Part shown: piece after piece, positions 34,664 through 44,573 of the stretch
Position numbering within the stretch: the stretch's first letter is position 1
How the letters are laid out: every line of letters begins with the position of its first letter
Assembly: GCA_026416515.1 (NCBI GenBank)
Contig: JAOAEZ010000002.1
Coordinates: 152,573-216,572 of the forward strand
Length of the DNA: 64,000 nt
Source of the DNA: Hydrogenophilus sp.
GTDB lineage: Bacteria; Pseudomonadota; Gammaproteobacteria; Burkholderiales; Rhodocyclaceae
Reading direction: 5' to 3'
The notes under the pieces: model-generated
The model's input: the letters and a program-made list of their open reading frames with translations, nothing else
The model's database searches: none
Told to the model about the DNA's origin: nothing
Translations under genes and position numbers: made by a program

Positions 34664-34842
34664 TCGCTTTTCGCTTGGCCTTTGTGGTATCGGTGGTGGG
34701 GGCAGCGGCGCTTTTCGTCATCTACTTGGCGACGGGTGACCGCCGCTGGGCGCGCTGGGCAGTTCGGGTATTGCTGGTGGGGGGAGGAGTTATTTTGCTT
34801 TACCTCGTTCTGTTTGCGTTGGAGCGGTTGCTTGCCCACTAG
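34660..34842 (+). CDS. Small two-helix membrane protein
   Basis: A 60-residue protein with two hydrophobic helices (about residues 5-22 and 35-54) around a short basic loop (ATGDRRWARWAVR). The ATG overlaps the lpxC stop (ATGA), which argues for translation. I recall similar small unnamed membrane proteins near lpxC in betaproteobacteria, but no function is known to me. Its last 53 bases overlap the end of the convergent DUF721 gene. Confidence 0.65.
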   Translation: MIAFRLAFVVSVVGAAALFVIYLATGDRRWARWAVRVLLVGGGVILLYLVLFALERLLAH

Positions 34843-35134
34843 CCCAGTCGGGCCTGACCCGCCAGCGAATCGCTTCGACGGGTAGTCCGCGTTCCCGAAG
34901 GGCAGAGAGAATCGTCGGGGCGATTGTTTTGAGACGGGCAACGGTAAGAGCAGAGCTGCTCATGAGGGTGAGTACGCCTTGCTCGAGGCGACCGACGCGA
35001 AGGTCTCCACACCAGTCAGCAGGGAGAATTTCCGCAAGGGCTGTTTGAATGCGCCAGAGGAGTACCCCTTGTTGCCAGAGATGGGCAAGCGAGGGAGGAT
35101 CTTTTGCGGCTTCAGGAAGGGGACGAAGGGTCAT
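34790..35134 (-). CDS. DUF721 / DciA-like protein
   Basis: A 114-residue protein with the DUF721 pattern: LAHLWQQGVLLWRIQTALAEILPADWCGDLRVGRLEQGVLTLMSSSALTVARLKTIAPTILSALRERGLPVEAIRWRV. This resembles the KH-like DciA fold (DciA is the ancestral replicative helicase loader in bacteria lacking DnaC). Short versions beside secA may differ in role, so the helicase-loading function is inference. The start is ATG 35134. It lies on the minus strand between lpxC and secA, the usual betaproteobacterial location. Confidence 0.75.
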   Translation of the reverse strand: MTLRPLPEAAKDPPSLAHLWQQGVLLWRIQTALAEILPADWCGDLRVGRLEQGVLTLMSSSALTVARLKTIAPTILSALRERGLPVEAIRWRVRPDWASGQATAPTQTERGKAK

Positions 35135-35172
35135 GATAAACTTGGGGCGATCGAGTGGGTGGATCTTATAAC

Positions 35173-37893
35173 ATGATCGCTTCTTTGCTGAAACGAATCT
35201 TCGGTAGTCGCAATGACCGCTTGTTGCGGCGCTACCGCGCAATAGTGAATCGAATCAACGCGTTGGAAGAGTCGATCGCGAAATTGAGCGATGAGGAGTT
35301 GAGGGGGAAAACCGCTGAGTTCCGCCAACGAGTGGAAAACGGCGAATCCCTCGACGATCTGCTTCCCGAAGCCTTCGCAGTGGTCCGAGAGGCAGGCCGC
35401 CGCACTTTGGGAATGCGCCATTTCGATGTGCAGCTGATCGGCGGGATCGCTTTGCATGAGGGAAAGATCGCTGAGATGCGTACCGGGGAGGGAAAGACGC
35501 TGGTGGCGACGTTGGCGGCGTATTTGAATGCGCTGACGGGGAGGGGGGTACATGTGGTAACCGTGAACGACTATTTGGCAAAACGCGATGCCGAGTGGAT
35601 GGGGAGGTTGTACTCCTTTCTGGGGATGGAGGTGGGGGTAAACGTTCCAGGAATGGGAAACGCAGAGAAACAGGCGGCTTACGCGGCCGATATTACCTAC
35701 GGAACCAATAACGAGTTTGGCTTTGATTTTTTACGCGATAACATGGTGTACCGCGCAGCCGACCGAGTGCAACGCGGGTTGGTCTTTGCGATCGTCGATG
35801 AGGTCGATTCGATCTTAATCGATGAGGCGCGCACACCATTGATCATTTCAGGACAGGCCGAGGAGAACGTCGAGCTCTACCGCAAGGTAAACGCGATTGT
35901 CTCCTTTTTGCGCGAGCAGAAAATGGCCGGCGAGGAGATAATAGAGGAGGGGGATTATACCGTCGATCTAAAGGCCCGCCAGGTGCTGCTGACCGAACAG
36001 GGCTACGAGCGGGTGGAGCGAATTTTGACCGAGGAGGGGTTGCTGGCAAGCGGGACGAGTTTGTACGATCCCCGCAACATCACTTTGTTGCACCATGTGT
36101 TTGCAGCGTTGAAGGCACACGCTCTTTTCCATCGCGATCAGCATTACGTGGTCCAGGATGGAGAGATCGTGATCGTCGATGAGTTCACCGGCCGATTGAT
36201 GCCAGGACGACGATGGTCCGAGGGAATCCATCAGGCAATCGAGGCTAAAGAGGGAGTGGCGATCCGGGCAGAGAACCAGACGTTGGCGTCAATCACCTTT
36301 CAAAATTACTTCCGAATGTACGAGAAATTGGCGGGAATGACGGGAACTGCCGATACCGAGGCTTACGAGTTCCAGCAGATCTACGGGTTGGAGGTGGTGG
36401 TAATCCCGACCAACCGACCGATGATCCGAGTGGATGAGGATGATCGAATCTACCGGACGGCGCGAGAGAAGTGGCAGGCCGTGGTGGAGGAGATCGAGGC
36501 GTGCCGTAAACGAGGACAGCCGGTGTTGGTGGGGACAACGTCGATCGAGGTGAATGAGTTTTTGTCCCGCCTTTTGCAGGAACGGGGAATCCCCCATCAG
36601 GTGTTGAACGCTAAACATCATGCCCGCGAGGCGGAGATCATCGCCCAGGCGGGCCGCCCAGGGATGGTGACGATCGCTACCAACATGGCGGGACGAGGAA
36701 CCGACATCATTTTGGGGGGAAATATCCAGCCCGCCGTGAGGGCGGTGGAGAACGATCCGACGTTGTCGGCGGAGGAGAAGGCAGCGCGTATCGCTCAGCT
36801 GGAGGCCGAGTGGGCAGAAAATCACCGCCGCGTGGTCGAGGCAGGTGGTTTGCGGGTGATCGGCACAGAACGCCATGAGTCGCGACGAATCGATAATCAG
36901 TTGCGCGGCCGATCGGGACGGCAGGGCGATCCAGGTTCGTCGCGCTTTTTCTTGTCATTGGAGGATCCCTTGTTGAAGATTTTCGCAGGGGATCGCTTGA
37001 ACGCGCTGATGGTGCGACTGAAAATGCCGGAGGGAGAGCCGATCGAGCATCCGATGGTGACGCGCGCATTGACGACCGCTCAACGACGGGTGGAACAGCA
37101 TCATTTCGATATCCGTAAGCAGTTGTTGGAGTACGACGATGTAGCCAACGAGCAGCGTAAGGTGCTTTACGGGTTGCGGAACGAGGTGGTCGATTCGGAA
37201 CGGGTGGATGAGTTGATCGATGAGATGCGCATTACAGTGTTGAGCGATCTGGTGCGCCGCTACGTGCCGCCCGAGCGCGTGGTCGAGGAGTGGGATTTGG
37301 CAGGATTGGAGCAGGTGTTGGCGGGGGAGTTTGCACTGGCGTTGCCGCTGCGGCGTTGGGTGGAGGAGGAGCCCGAGATCGAGGAGGAGGAGTTGGTACA
37401 GCGGGTGGTGGCAGCGGCCGACGAGGCATACCGGCAAAAACGAGCGCATGTGGACCCCGCAGCGTGGGGAAGTTTTGAGCGAACCATCTTGCTTCAGAGC
37501 ATCGATCAGCATTGGCGGGAGCATTTGGCCGCGCTCGACCATCTGCGCTACGGGATCCATCTGCGGGGATATGCGCAGAGAAATCCTAAAGAGGAGTATA
37601 AACGCGAGGCATTCGAGTTGTTCGAGGCGATGTTAGAGGCGATCCGCCGCGATGTGACGCAGATCTTGATGACCGTGCGAGTGGAGGTGCCTGAGGCAGT
37701 GGCGGAGGTGGCCGCGGAGCCACCACCGAGATTGACGATGTATTTCGAGCATCCTTCAGGGGAGGCGACGCGCGAGGAGGAGGAGGGAAGAGGAACACCC
37801 GAGCGACGACCACTGACGAAAGTGGGCCGTAACGATCCTTGCCCGTGCGGGTCGGGGAGAAAGTATAAGCATTGCCATGGCCGCTTGGTGTGA
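35173..37893 (+). CDS. secA: SecA, preprotein translocase motor
   Basis: A 906-residue ATPase that drives proteins through SecYEG. Motifs: [20 protein letters not shown] (N-terminus), [15 protein letters not shown] (Walker A), [20 protein letters not shown] (DEVD box), [13 protein letters not shown], and the zinc-binding tail [17 protein letters not shown] that contacts SecB and lipids. ATG 35173 matches the family start; a six-residue longer frame at 35155 is unlikely. Length agrees with E. coli SecA (901). Confidence 0.97.
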   Translation: MIASLLKRIFGSRNDRLLRRYRAIVNRINALEESIAKLSDEELRGKTAEFRQRVENGESLDDLLPEAFAVVREAGRRTLGMRHFDVQLIGGIALHEGKIAEMRTGEGKTLVATLAAYLNALTGRGVHVVTVNDYLAKRDAEWMGRLYSFLGMEVGVNVPGMGNAEKQAAYAADITYGTNNEFGFDFLRDNMVYRAADRVQRGLVFAIVDEVDSILIDEARTPLIISGQAEENVELYRKVNAIVSFLREQKMAGEEIIEEGDYTVDLKARQVLLTEQGYERVERILTEEGLLASGTSLYDPRNITLLHHVFAALKAHALFHRDQHYVVQDGEIVIVDEFTGRLMPGRRWSEGIHQAIEAKEGVAIRAENQTLASITFQNYFRMYEKLAGMTGTADTEAYEFQQIYGLEVVVIPTNRPMIRVDEDDRIYRTAREKWQAVVEEIEACRKRGQPVLVGTTSIEVNEFLSRLLQERGIPHQVLNAKHHAREAEIIAQAGRPGMVTIATNMAGRGTDIILGGNIQPAVRAVENDPTLSAEEKAARIAQLEAEWAENHRRVVEAGGLRVIGTERHESRRIDNQLRGRSGRQGDPGSSRFFLSLEDPLLKIFAGDRLNALMVRLKMPEGEPIEHPMVTRALTTAQRRVEQHHFDIRKQLLEYDDVANEQRKVLYGLRNEVVDSERVDELIDEMRITVLSDLVRRYVPPERVVEEWDLAGLEQVLAGEFALALPLRRWVEEEPEIEEEELVQRVVAAADEAYRQKRAHVDPAAWGSFERTILLQSIDQHWREHLAALDHLRYGIHLRGYAQRNPKEEYKREAFELFEAMLEAIRRDVTQILMTVRVEVPEAVAEVAAEPPPRLTMYFEHPSGEATREEEEGRGTPERRPLTKVGRNDPCPCGSGRKYKHCHGRLV

Positions 37894-37968
37894 GGGATCG
37901 GCGCTTTGGGAACAGGCTGAGAGGGGAGGAAGGGGAGTCGGTAAGCGGCGTGGGAAAAGGAAAGCGAG

Positions 37969-37998
37969 TTGGCGGTGAGGTGAGGGAGGCGATATAAT
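37969..37998 (+). promoter_or_regulatory. argJ promoter with a palindrome over the -10
   Basis: TTGGCG (37969-37974) and a perfect TATAAT (37993-37998) are 18 bases apart; transcription should begin near 38005, with AGGAG before the argJ ATG at 38036. The -10 is covered by a perfect inverted repeat, GGCGAT-ATA-ATCGCC (37988-38002), which could serve as an operator. No recognisable ARG box is seen. Confidence 0.7.
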
Positions 37999-38035
37999 CG
38001 CCGCGAGTAGGGAGATCAGGAGTACGAGTCGAGAG

Positions 38036-39274
38036 ATGGCAGTGGGATTGTCGTTTACTCCGGAGGCGCTGCGGCCCGTGAGGGGGGTGGCGTTGGGGGT
38101 GGCAGAGGCAGGGGTGCGTAAGGAGGGACGCCGAGATGTGGCAGTGGTGGCGCTGGCGGAGGGAAGCGTGACGGCAGGGGTGTTTACGCGCAACCGCTTT
38201 TGCGCTGCTCCAGTGGTGGTGGCCCGCGAGCATTTGATAGCGTGCGCGGGACGAGTGCGCGGTTGGGTGATCAACGCGGGTGTGGCAAACGCCGGTACCG
38301 GGGCACGGGGAATCGAGGATGCCCGACAGTGTTGCCGGTGGACAGCAGAGGTATTGGGCGTCTCTCCCCAGGAGATCCTTCCTTTTTCGACAGGGGTGAT
38401 TATGGAGCCGCTGCCGATGGCGCGCTTACAGCGGGGGATTTTCGAGGCGGCCACCGCCGTGAGCCCAGAGGGGTGGGCGGCAGCAGCTGAGGCGATCATG
38501 ACGACCGATACCGTGCCGAAAGGGGGGTCGCAACAAGTCCGTTTGAGCGATGGGAGCGTGGCGACAATCACGGGAATCGCTAAGGGGGCGGGGATGATCC
38601 ATCCCAATATGGCGACAATGTTGGCATTTGTGGCGACCGATGCCCGAGTAACGCCCGAGTGGTTGCGGACGTTGGTGGCGGAGGTGACCGAGGAGTCGTT
38701 TCACGCGATCACCGTCGATGGCGATATGTCGACAAACGATGCGTTCGTGGTGGCGGCTACCGGCCAGTGCGGGCCGTTGTTGGATGGGAGCGGGGAGGAT
38801 AGCGCCGCTTTCGCCGCAGCGTTGCGAGAGGTGGCGGTGTGGTTGGCGCAGGCGATCGTGCGCGATGGAGAGGGGGCGACGAAGTTTGTGACAGTGGTGG
38901 TCGAGGAGGGCCGAGATCGAGCCGAGTGCCGAGAGGTGGCTTTCGCGGTGGCCCGCTCCCCATTGGTGAAGACGGCGCTTTTCGCTTCAGATCCTAATTT
39001 AGGACGAATCTTGGCAGCAGTAGGGGCGGCAGGGGTGGAGGATTTGGCCCCAGAGGGGGTGTGGGTCGAGTTGATGAGCGAGGGGGAACGGGTGCGAGTG
39101 GCGGAGCGGGGGGAACGAGCAGGTGAGTACGATGAGGAGGCGGCGAAAAGGGTCATGCAGCGCCCCGAGCTAACGATCCGAGTGGGATTGGGACGGGGAA
39201 CAGCCGCCGCACAGGTGTGGACGTGCGACCTTTCGTATGAGTATGTCCGAGTAAACGCGGCTTATCGGAGTTGA
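38036..39274 (+). CDS. argJ: ArgJ, glutamate N-acetyltransferase / NAGS
   Basis: A 412-residue Ntn-like enzyme that recycles the acetyl group from N-acetylornithine to glutamate in arginine synthesis. The self-cleavage site is clear: KGAGMIHPNMATML, where the chain breaks before the threonine that becomes the nucleophile. Other marks: FTRNRFCAAPV, STGVIMEPLP, TVDGDMSTNDAF and SDPNLGRILAAVG. The usual N-S-G-N-A-N-A segment reads NAGVANAGTG, a mild departure. secA-argJ adjacency is typical for betaproteobacteria. Confidence 0.95.
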   Translation: MAVGLSFTPEALRPVRGVALGVAEAGVRKEGRRDVAVVALAEGSVTAGVFTRNRFCAAPVVVAREHLIACAGRVRGWVINAGVANAGTGARGIEDARQCCRWTAEVLGVSPQEILPFSTGVIMEPLPMARLQRGIFEAATAVSPEGWAAAAEAIMTTDTVPKGGSQQVRLSDGSVATITGIAKGAGMIHPNMATMLAFVATDARVTPEWLRTLVAEVTEESFHAITVDGDMSTNDAFVVAATGQCGPLLDGSGEDSAAFAAALREVAVWLAQAIVRDGEGATKFVTVVVEEGRDRAECREVAFAVARSPLVKTALFASDPNLGRILAAVGAAGVEDLAPEGVWVELMSEGERVRVAERGERAGEYDEEAAKRVMQRPELTIRVGLGRGTAAAQVWTCDLSYEYVRVNAAYRS

Positions 39275-39337
39275 GTGAGGAATAGCGCCGACGAGAGTTA
39301 AAAGACGGTAGCGCGAAAAGCAGGCGGGAGAGAAGCT

Positions 39338-40765
39338 GTGGTTGCGTTAGGGGTGAGAGAGGATCCCTTTTTCCCAAGAGATACCCTATGGGGTGGCCCA
39401 ACGGAGGAGGGGGCACTGTGGGCGTTGTCGCCAGTGGATGGGCGCTACGCGAGCCGGGTAAACGTGTTGCGACCGATTTTTTCGGAGTTCGGGTTGATCC
39501 ATGCCCGAGTGCGGGTGGAGGTGGGGTGGTTTCTTCATCTGGCGGCGGAACCGGCGATCGCCGAGTTGCCTTCTTTGCCCCCAGGGGTCGTGGAACGGTT
39601 GGAGGGATGGGTGCGCCACTTTTCTCCCCAGGAGGCGCTGGCGATCAAGGGGATCGAGCGTGAGATCAACCACGATGTGAAGGCGGTGGAGTATTGGTTA
39701 AAGAGGCGATTGAGCGAGTGGCCGGAGGTGGCTCCTTACCGCGAGTTTGTCCATTTCGCATTGACCAGCGAAGATGTAAATAACGTGGCTTATGGGTTGA
39801 TGGTGGCGGCAGGACGGAGGGTGTTTTTGAGCCTCGCTCGAGAGGTGGTGAAAAAATTGCGAAGTTTGGCCCATGCATGGGCGGCTGTGCCAATGGTGAG
39901 CCGAACCCATGGCCAGCCAGCAACGCCCACAACGGTGGGAAAAGAGCTGGCTAACATCGTGGCGCGCATGGAGCGAGGGATCTCCACGGCCGGAGAGGTG
40001 GCGTTGATGGCTAAATTTAACGGGGCAGTGGGAAATTACAACGCTCATCGGGTGGCTTACCCAGAGGTCGATTGGGAGAGGATCTGCCGCGCCTTCGTGG
40101 AGGGGTTGGGGTTATCGTTTAACGCTTATTCGATCCAGATCGAGCCGCACGATTCGTTGGCCGCATTGGCCGATGCGTTGGCGCGTTTGAATACTGTGTT
40201 GCTGGACGCCGCCCGCGATCTTTGGGGGTATATCGCGTTGGGTTATTTCCGCCAGCGGGTCGAGCAGAGAGAGGTGGGGTCGTCGACGATGCCCCATAAG
40301 GTAAATCCGATCGATTTCGAAAACGCTGAGGGCAATGTGGGAGTGGCGAACGCGTTGTGGCGCCACTTCGCAGAGAAGTTGCCCGTGTCGCGTTGGCAGC
40401 GCGATTTGAGCGATTCGACGGTGCTGCGTAACTTGGGGGTGGCGTTCGCCCATACCTTGTTGGCGTGGGAGAGCTTTGCTCGCGGTTTGGATCGATTGGC
40501 ATTGGATGAGGAGGCAGTGGCGGCCGATTTGGATGAGGCGTGGGAGTTGCTCGCCGAAGCAGTCCAGGTGGTGATGCGCCGTTACGGTTTGCCCGAGCCT
40601 TATGAGCAGTTGAAGGCGCTGACACGCGGAAAACGAGTGAGAGAGGAGGAGATGCGGACATTCATCGCCGCTTTGCCTTTGCCGGAGAGGGTAAAGGAGG
40701 AGCTGCTGGCGTTGTCGCCTCGGAACTATATAGGATCGGCTGTAGAGCTGGCGAGAAGGGTGTGA
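39338..40765 (+). CDS. purB: PurB, adenylosuccinate lyase
   Basis: A 475-residue fumarase-superfamily lyase acting twice in purine synthesis. Motifs: LSPVDGRYASRVNVLRPIFSEFGL (N-terminus), HFALTSEDVNN, SRTHGQPATPTTVGKEL and the flexible signature loop VGSSTMPHKVNPIDFENAEGN. GTG 39338 gives about 20 residues more than E. coli PurB (456) before the conserved start, but no ATG or better codon lies closer; GTG 39353 is possible. The 63-base gap after argJ holds no other gene. Confidence 0.95.
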   Translation: MVALGVREDPFFPRDTLWGGPTEEGALWALSPVDGRYASRVNVLRPIFSEFGLIHARVRVEVGWFLHLAAEPAIAELPSLPPGVVERLEGWVRHFSPQEALAIKGIEREINHDVKAVEYWLKRRLSEWPEVAPYREFVHFALTSEDVNNVAYGLMVAAGRRVFLSLAREVVKKLRSLAHAWAAVPMVSRTHGQPATPTTVGKELANIVARMERGISTAGEVALMAKFNGAVGNYNAHRVAYPEVDWERICRAFVEGLGLSFNAYSIQIEPHDSLAALADALARLNTVLLDAARDLWGYIALGYFRQRVEQREVGSSTMPHKVNPIDFENAEGNVGVANALWRHFAEKLPVSRWQRDLSDSTVLRNLGVAFAHTLLAWESFARGLDRLALDEEAVAADLDEAWELLAEAVQVVMRRYGLPEPYEQLKALTRGKRVREEEMRTFIAALPLPERVKEELLALSPRNYIGSAVELARRV

Positions 40766-40766
40766 G

Positions 40767-41762
40767 ATGAGGTGGTGGGGTTGGTTGTTGCTGATTTATT
40801 TGGGATGGGGATGGATCGCGGAGGCGAGGGGGGAGCCTTTGGTGATCCGCTTTAGCCATGTGGTGAGCGAGGAGACACCGAAGGGAAAGGGGGCTTTGCG
40901 GTTTAAGGAGCTGGCAGAACAGTATACGCATGGGGCGGTACGGGTCGAGGTCTTCGCGAATGGTTCCTTGTTCGACGATCGGGAGGAGCTCGAGGCATTA
41001 CGGTTGGGGGCAGTCCATCTGTTGGCCCCTTCATTGGCTAAGTTTGGGCCGCTGGGGGTGCGAGCATTTGAGCTTTTCGACTTGCCTTATTTGTTCAGGA
41101 GTTACGAGGCGGTGCGCCGAGTGACCGAAGGGGAGGTGGGGAGACGGTTGTTGGGGTTGCTGGAGGAGAAGGGGATCAAGGGGTTGGCTTTCTGGGATAA
41201 CGGGTTTAAGGTCTTCTCCGCGAACCGACCGCTGCGCCGCCTTGAGGATTTCCAGGGGCTTAAGATTCGGGTGCAGCCGTCGAGGGTGTTGGAGGCTCAG
41301 GTGCGACGGTTGGGGGGGGTTCCGAAAGTGCTTCCCTTTTCAGAGCTTCACCGCGCATTGCGGATGGGGGTGGTGGATGGGGCAGAAAATCCACCATCCA
41401 ATTTTTGGACGCAGCGGTTGCAGGAGGGACAGCGATATGTGTTGGTGAGTAACCATGGTTACTTGGGTTACGCGGTGATCACCAATAAACAGTTTTGGGA
41501 GCAGTTGCCGACAGAGGTGCGCCGCGGGTTAGAGCGGGCGTTGGCAGAGACGACCGCGTATGTGAACCAGATTGCCTACGAAGAGAATGCAGCAGCGTTG
41601 GCGGCTATCCGCCAGGCAGGGGTGGAGGTGGTGGAGCCGACACCCGCTGAGCGAGCGGCGTTGCGCGCCGCACTGTTGCCGGTTCATGAGGAGATGGCAG
41701 AGCGAATCGGTAGAGAGATCCTGGAGGAGGTATACCGAGTGACCGGTTTTGCGGCCGAGTGA
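40767..41762 (+). CDS. dctP: TRAP transporter substrate-binding protein (DctP family)
   Basis: A 331-residue periplasmic solute receptor with a signal peptide (MRWWGWLLLIYLGWGWIAEARG, cleavage near residue 22). It has the TRAP DctP fold: VIRFSHVVSEETPKGKGALRFKELAEQYT, FDLPYLFRSYEAVRR, FSANRPLRRLEDFQGLKIRVQPS (with the arginine that binds the carboxylate of most ligands) and VVDGAENPPSNFW. It would capture an organic acid for a DctQM permease. No DctQ or DctM gene lies beside it in this window. The ATG follows the purB stop by one base. Confidence 0.9.
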   Translation: MRWWGWLLLIYLGWGWIAEARGEPLVIRFSHVVSEETPKGKGALRFKELAEQYTHGAVRVEVFANGSLFDDREELEALRLGAVHLLAPSLAKFGPLGVRAFELFDLPYLFRSYEAVRRVTEGEVGRRLLGLLEEKGIKGLAFWDNGFKVFSANRPLRRLEDFQGLKIRVQPSRVLEAQVRRLGGVPKVLPFSELHRALRMGVVDGAENPPSNFWTQRLQEGQRYVLVSNHGYLGYAVITNKQFWEQLPTEVRRGLERALAETTAYVNQIAYEENAAALAAIRQAGVEVVEPTPAERAALRAALLPVHEEMAERIGREILEEVYRVTGFAAE

Positions 41763-41769
41763 GGGAGAG

Positions 41770-42699
41770 TTAGACGACCGCTTCTTCTTTTTTCCGTTCC
41801 GGTTTGATAAGGTGCTCACGGCGTACGCCTAACCACATGAGAAGGGCAGCAGAGACAAAGATCGAGGAGTAAATACCGAAGAGAATGCCGATGGTGAGGG
41901 CGAGGGCAAAGTAGTAGAGGGTCTCCCCGCCGAAGAGGAGGATGGAGAGGACCATCGCGAGCGTTGAGCCGTGGGTGATGACGGTGCGCGAGAGGGTGGC
42001 CGTAATGGCGTGGTCGAGCAGAAAGGCAGTGGAGAGAGGCCCGCGACTTTTGCGCATCGTTTCCCGAACACGGTCGAAGATGACGACTGTTTCGTTTACA
42101 GAGTAGCCAAGAACCGCTAGGACGGCGGCGAGGACGGTGAGCGAGAATTCCCATTGAAAGAGAGCAAAAAAGCCGAGGATGATAACGACGTCGTGAAGGT
42201 TGGCGAGAATCGCAGCGAGCGAGAAGCGCCATTCGAAACGGGCCGCGAGGTAGAGCATGATTCCGACGACGACGAGGGCAAGCGCAATGGCGCCGTTTTC
42301 GGCGAGCTCTCTCCCTACTTGCGGACCGACATATTCAATGCGGGCGATGTGAAGGGCCGGGAGTTCAGCAGCAATGAGAGCGCGGAGCCGATCGGCGATC
42401 GTTTCAGGGGTTTTGCCCACCGTGGCGAGGCGAATGATCGCTTCGCGGGTGGTACCGAAGTGTTGGGCTTGAGCTTCAGGAAAGCCGTTTTGTTGGAGGT
42501 GGTGACGGAGTTGAGAAAGGTCGATGGGGGTTTCTGCGCGTACTTCGGCAATAGTCCCACCGGTGAATTCGATCGAGAGCGCGAGACCGCGAAGGAGGAT
42601 GGCTAGAAACGCCACCAAAAAGAGAAAGAGGGAGATGGCGTTGAAAATGGGGGCGTAGCGCATGAAGGGAATGTCGGCGCGGGGACGGAAGAGTTCCAT
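41770..42699 (-). CDS. secF: SecF, protein export accessory subunit
   Basis: A 309-residue six-helix membrane protein, partner of SecD. It has an N-terminal helix (FNAISLFLFLVAFLAILL), the marker LSIEFTGGTIAEV, a periplasmic domain, and the GYSVNETVVIFDRVRE motif. SecDF uses the proton motive force to pull substrates from SecYEG. The ATG at 42699 (MELFRPRADIPF) is ten bases after secD; longer upstream frame is antisense to nothing useful and rejected. The stop is seven bases from that of dctP (convergent). Confidence 0.95.
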   Translation of the reverse strand: MELFRPRADIPFMRYAPIFNAISLFLFLVAFLAILLRGLALSIEFTGGTIAEVRAETPIDLSQLRHHLQQNGFPEAQAQHFGTTREAIIRLATVGKTPETIADRLRALIAAELPALHIARIEYVGPQVGRELAENGAIALALVVVGIMLYLAARFEWRFSLAAILANLHDVVIILGFFALFQWEFSLTVLAAVLAVLGYSVNETVVIFDRVRETMRKSRGPLSTAFLLDHAITATLSRTVITHGSTLAMVLSILLFGGETLYYFALALTIGILFGIYSSIFVSAALLMWLGVRREHLIKPERKKEEAVV

Positions 42700-42709
42700 G
42701 GGGACTTCC

Positions 42710-44548
42710 TTAGCCAATGCGAATGCGGGTGAGGCGGCGGTTGCCACCATAGATCCAGTTGATGAACATGCGGGAGAGCGCGACGGCGGTGAGGATCGAG
42801 GTGAGAATGCCGAGCACATGGACGACGGCGAAGCCGCGCACCGGCCCCCAACCGAAGAGCAGGAGGGCCAGACCGGCAATGAGGGAGGTGAGGTTGGCGT
42901 CGAGAATGGTGTCAAAGGCGCGGTCATAGCCAGCAGCAATCGCGAGCGCCGGAGAGACACCGGCGCGGAGTTCTTCCCGAATGCGTTCATTGATGAGTAC
43001 GTTGGCGTCGATGGCCATACCAAGGGTGAGAGCGATCGCCGCAATGCCGGGGAGCGTGAGGGTGGCTTGAAGGAGGGAGAGGAGGGCTACCAGCAGGATA
43101 AGATTGGCGAGAAGGGCGAGAACAGAGATGAGCCCGACCAGTTCGTAGTAGAGGATCATAAAGAGGGCAATGGCGATGAGCCCCGCAAGGGTGGCGCGGA
43201 TCCCGCGGTCGATGTTTTCTTTGCCCAGCGTGGGACCAACCGTGCGCTCTTCGACAATGCGCATGGGGGCGGCGAGACTGCCTGCGCGAAGGAGCAGCGC
43301 GATGTCGCGCGCTTCCGTAGTGCTCATTGCTCCGGAGATTTGCACACGACCACCGGCAATTTCGGTGCGAATGACGGGGGCGGTGATGACTTCAGGGATA
43401 CCATGGTCGATGAGGAGAATCGCCATTCGTTTGCCGATATTGGCGCGGGTGACGTCGCGGAAGATGCGGGCACCTTGGGCGTCAAGGGTGAGATGAACAG
43501 CAGGTTCATGGGTTTGATTGTCAAAGCCGGGCTGGGCGTCGGTGAGACGCTCGCCTGTGAGGATCACTTCCCGTTTGACGAGAAGAGGCCGCCCATTGCG
43601 CTCCGTGAGGAGTTCCGTGCCAGGAGGAGTACGACCCGCTAAGGCGGCTTCGAGGGCTCCAGGGGTTTCGTCGACCATGCGGATCTCAAGGGTGGCGGTC
43701 CGCCCGAGGATCTCTTTGGCTTTCGCAACGTCTTGAACGCCAGGGAGTTGAACGACAATCCGCTGCGCGCCTTGCTGTTGAATGATCGGCTCGGCAACGC
43801 CGAGTTCGTTGATGCGGTTGTGCAGGGTGGTGATGTTTTGTTTGAGGGCAAAGTCGCGAATGCGCTTTTCCGCCGGGGCGGTGAGCCGACCGATGAGATG
43901 GTGCTCGGCACCGACCGCATGAAGGTCAAAGGTAAGGTCCCAAAGATCGCGGGAGAGAAGGGTACGGGCTTTTTGCGCGGTGTCGAGGTCGGCAAAGCGA
44001 AGGAGAAGCTGCTCTTCTTCGCGCGCGAGGGCGATGGCCCGTAGCCGCTCCTGACGGAGAAGGGTGCGGGCTTCATTCAGTAGGGTTTCCAGGCGTTGAC
44101 GGATCGCTGCTTGAATGTCGACTTCGAGGAGGAAGTGTACCCCTCCCCGAAGGTCGAGCCCGAGATACATCGGCTTGGCGCCAATCGCCGCTAGCCAGGC
44201 GGGAGTGGCGGAGATGAGGTTGAGGGCAACGATGTAGAGGGGTTTTTGGGGGTCGGGGTTGAGCGCGGCGTCGAGATGGTCGCGGGCCCGCAGCTGCGTT
44301 TCGGTGTCGGGAAAGTGAAGGGTAAGACCCGCGGGCGTTTGTTCTACCGCTCGCGGGGAGAGGGCGGCCGCTTGCAGGATTTCCTGAATGCGCGTGCGAA
44401 GGGCTTCAGCGTCAATATTTCCCGCCGCTTTGAGAGGGGCAATTTGAACGGCTGGGATTTCTCCAAAGAGATTGGGAAGGGCATAGAGAATACCTCCCAG
44501 AAGGATGAGGAGAAGGAGGATGTTTTTCCATAGAGGGTAGCGATTCAT
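42710..44548 (-). CDS. secD: SecD, protein export accessory subunit
   Basis: A 612-residue membrane protein: N-terminal helix (YPLWKNILLLLILLGG), a large periplasmic domain starting at YLGLDLRGGVHFLLEVD (the D1 signature), then five C-terminal helices with MAIDANVLINERIREEL. Length equals E. coli SecD (615). ATG 44548 (MNRYPLWKN) is the family start. It lies between yajC and secF in the standard order. Confidence 0.96.
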   Translation of the reverse strand: MNRYPLWKNILLLLILLGGILYALPNLFGEIPAVQIAPLKAAGNIDAEALRTRIQEILQAAALSPRAVEQTPAGLTLHFPDTETQLRARDHLDAALNPDPQKPLYIVALNLISATPAWLAAIGAKPMYLGLDLRGGVHFLLEVDIQAAIRQRLETLLNEARTLLRQERLRAIALAREEEQLLLRFADLDTAQKARTLLSRDLWDLTFDLHAVGAEHHLIGRLTAPAEKRIRDFALKQNITTLHNRINELGVAEPIIQQQGAQRIVVQLPGVQDVAKAKEILGRTATLEIRMVDETPGALEAALAGRTPPGTELLTERNGRPLLVKREVILTGERLTDAQPGFDNQTHEPAVHLTLDAQGARIFRDVTRANIGKRMAILLIDHGIPEVITAPVIRTEIAGGRVQISGAMSTTEARDIALLLRAGSLAAPMRIVEERTVGPTLGKENIDRGIRATLAGLIAIALFMILYYELVGLISVLALLANLILLVALLSLLQATLTLPGIAAIALTLGMAIDANVLINERIREELRAGVSPALAIAAGYDRAFDTILDANLTSLIAGLALLLFGWGPVRGFAVVHVLGILTSILTAVALSRMFINWIYGGNRRLTRIRIG

Positions 44549-44573
44549 CGCGGAGAGGAAAGAGAAGAGAGAG

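Noticed and set aside
35142-35172. TTGGGG and TATAAC upstream of secA as a promoter
   Set aside because: The -10 would place the transcription start inside the secA coding region, after the well-supported ATG at 35173.
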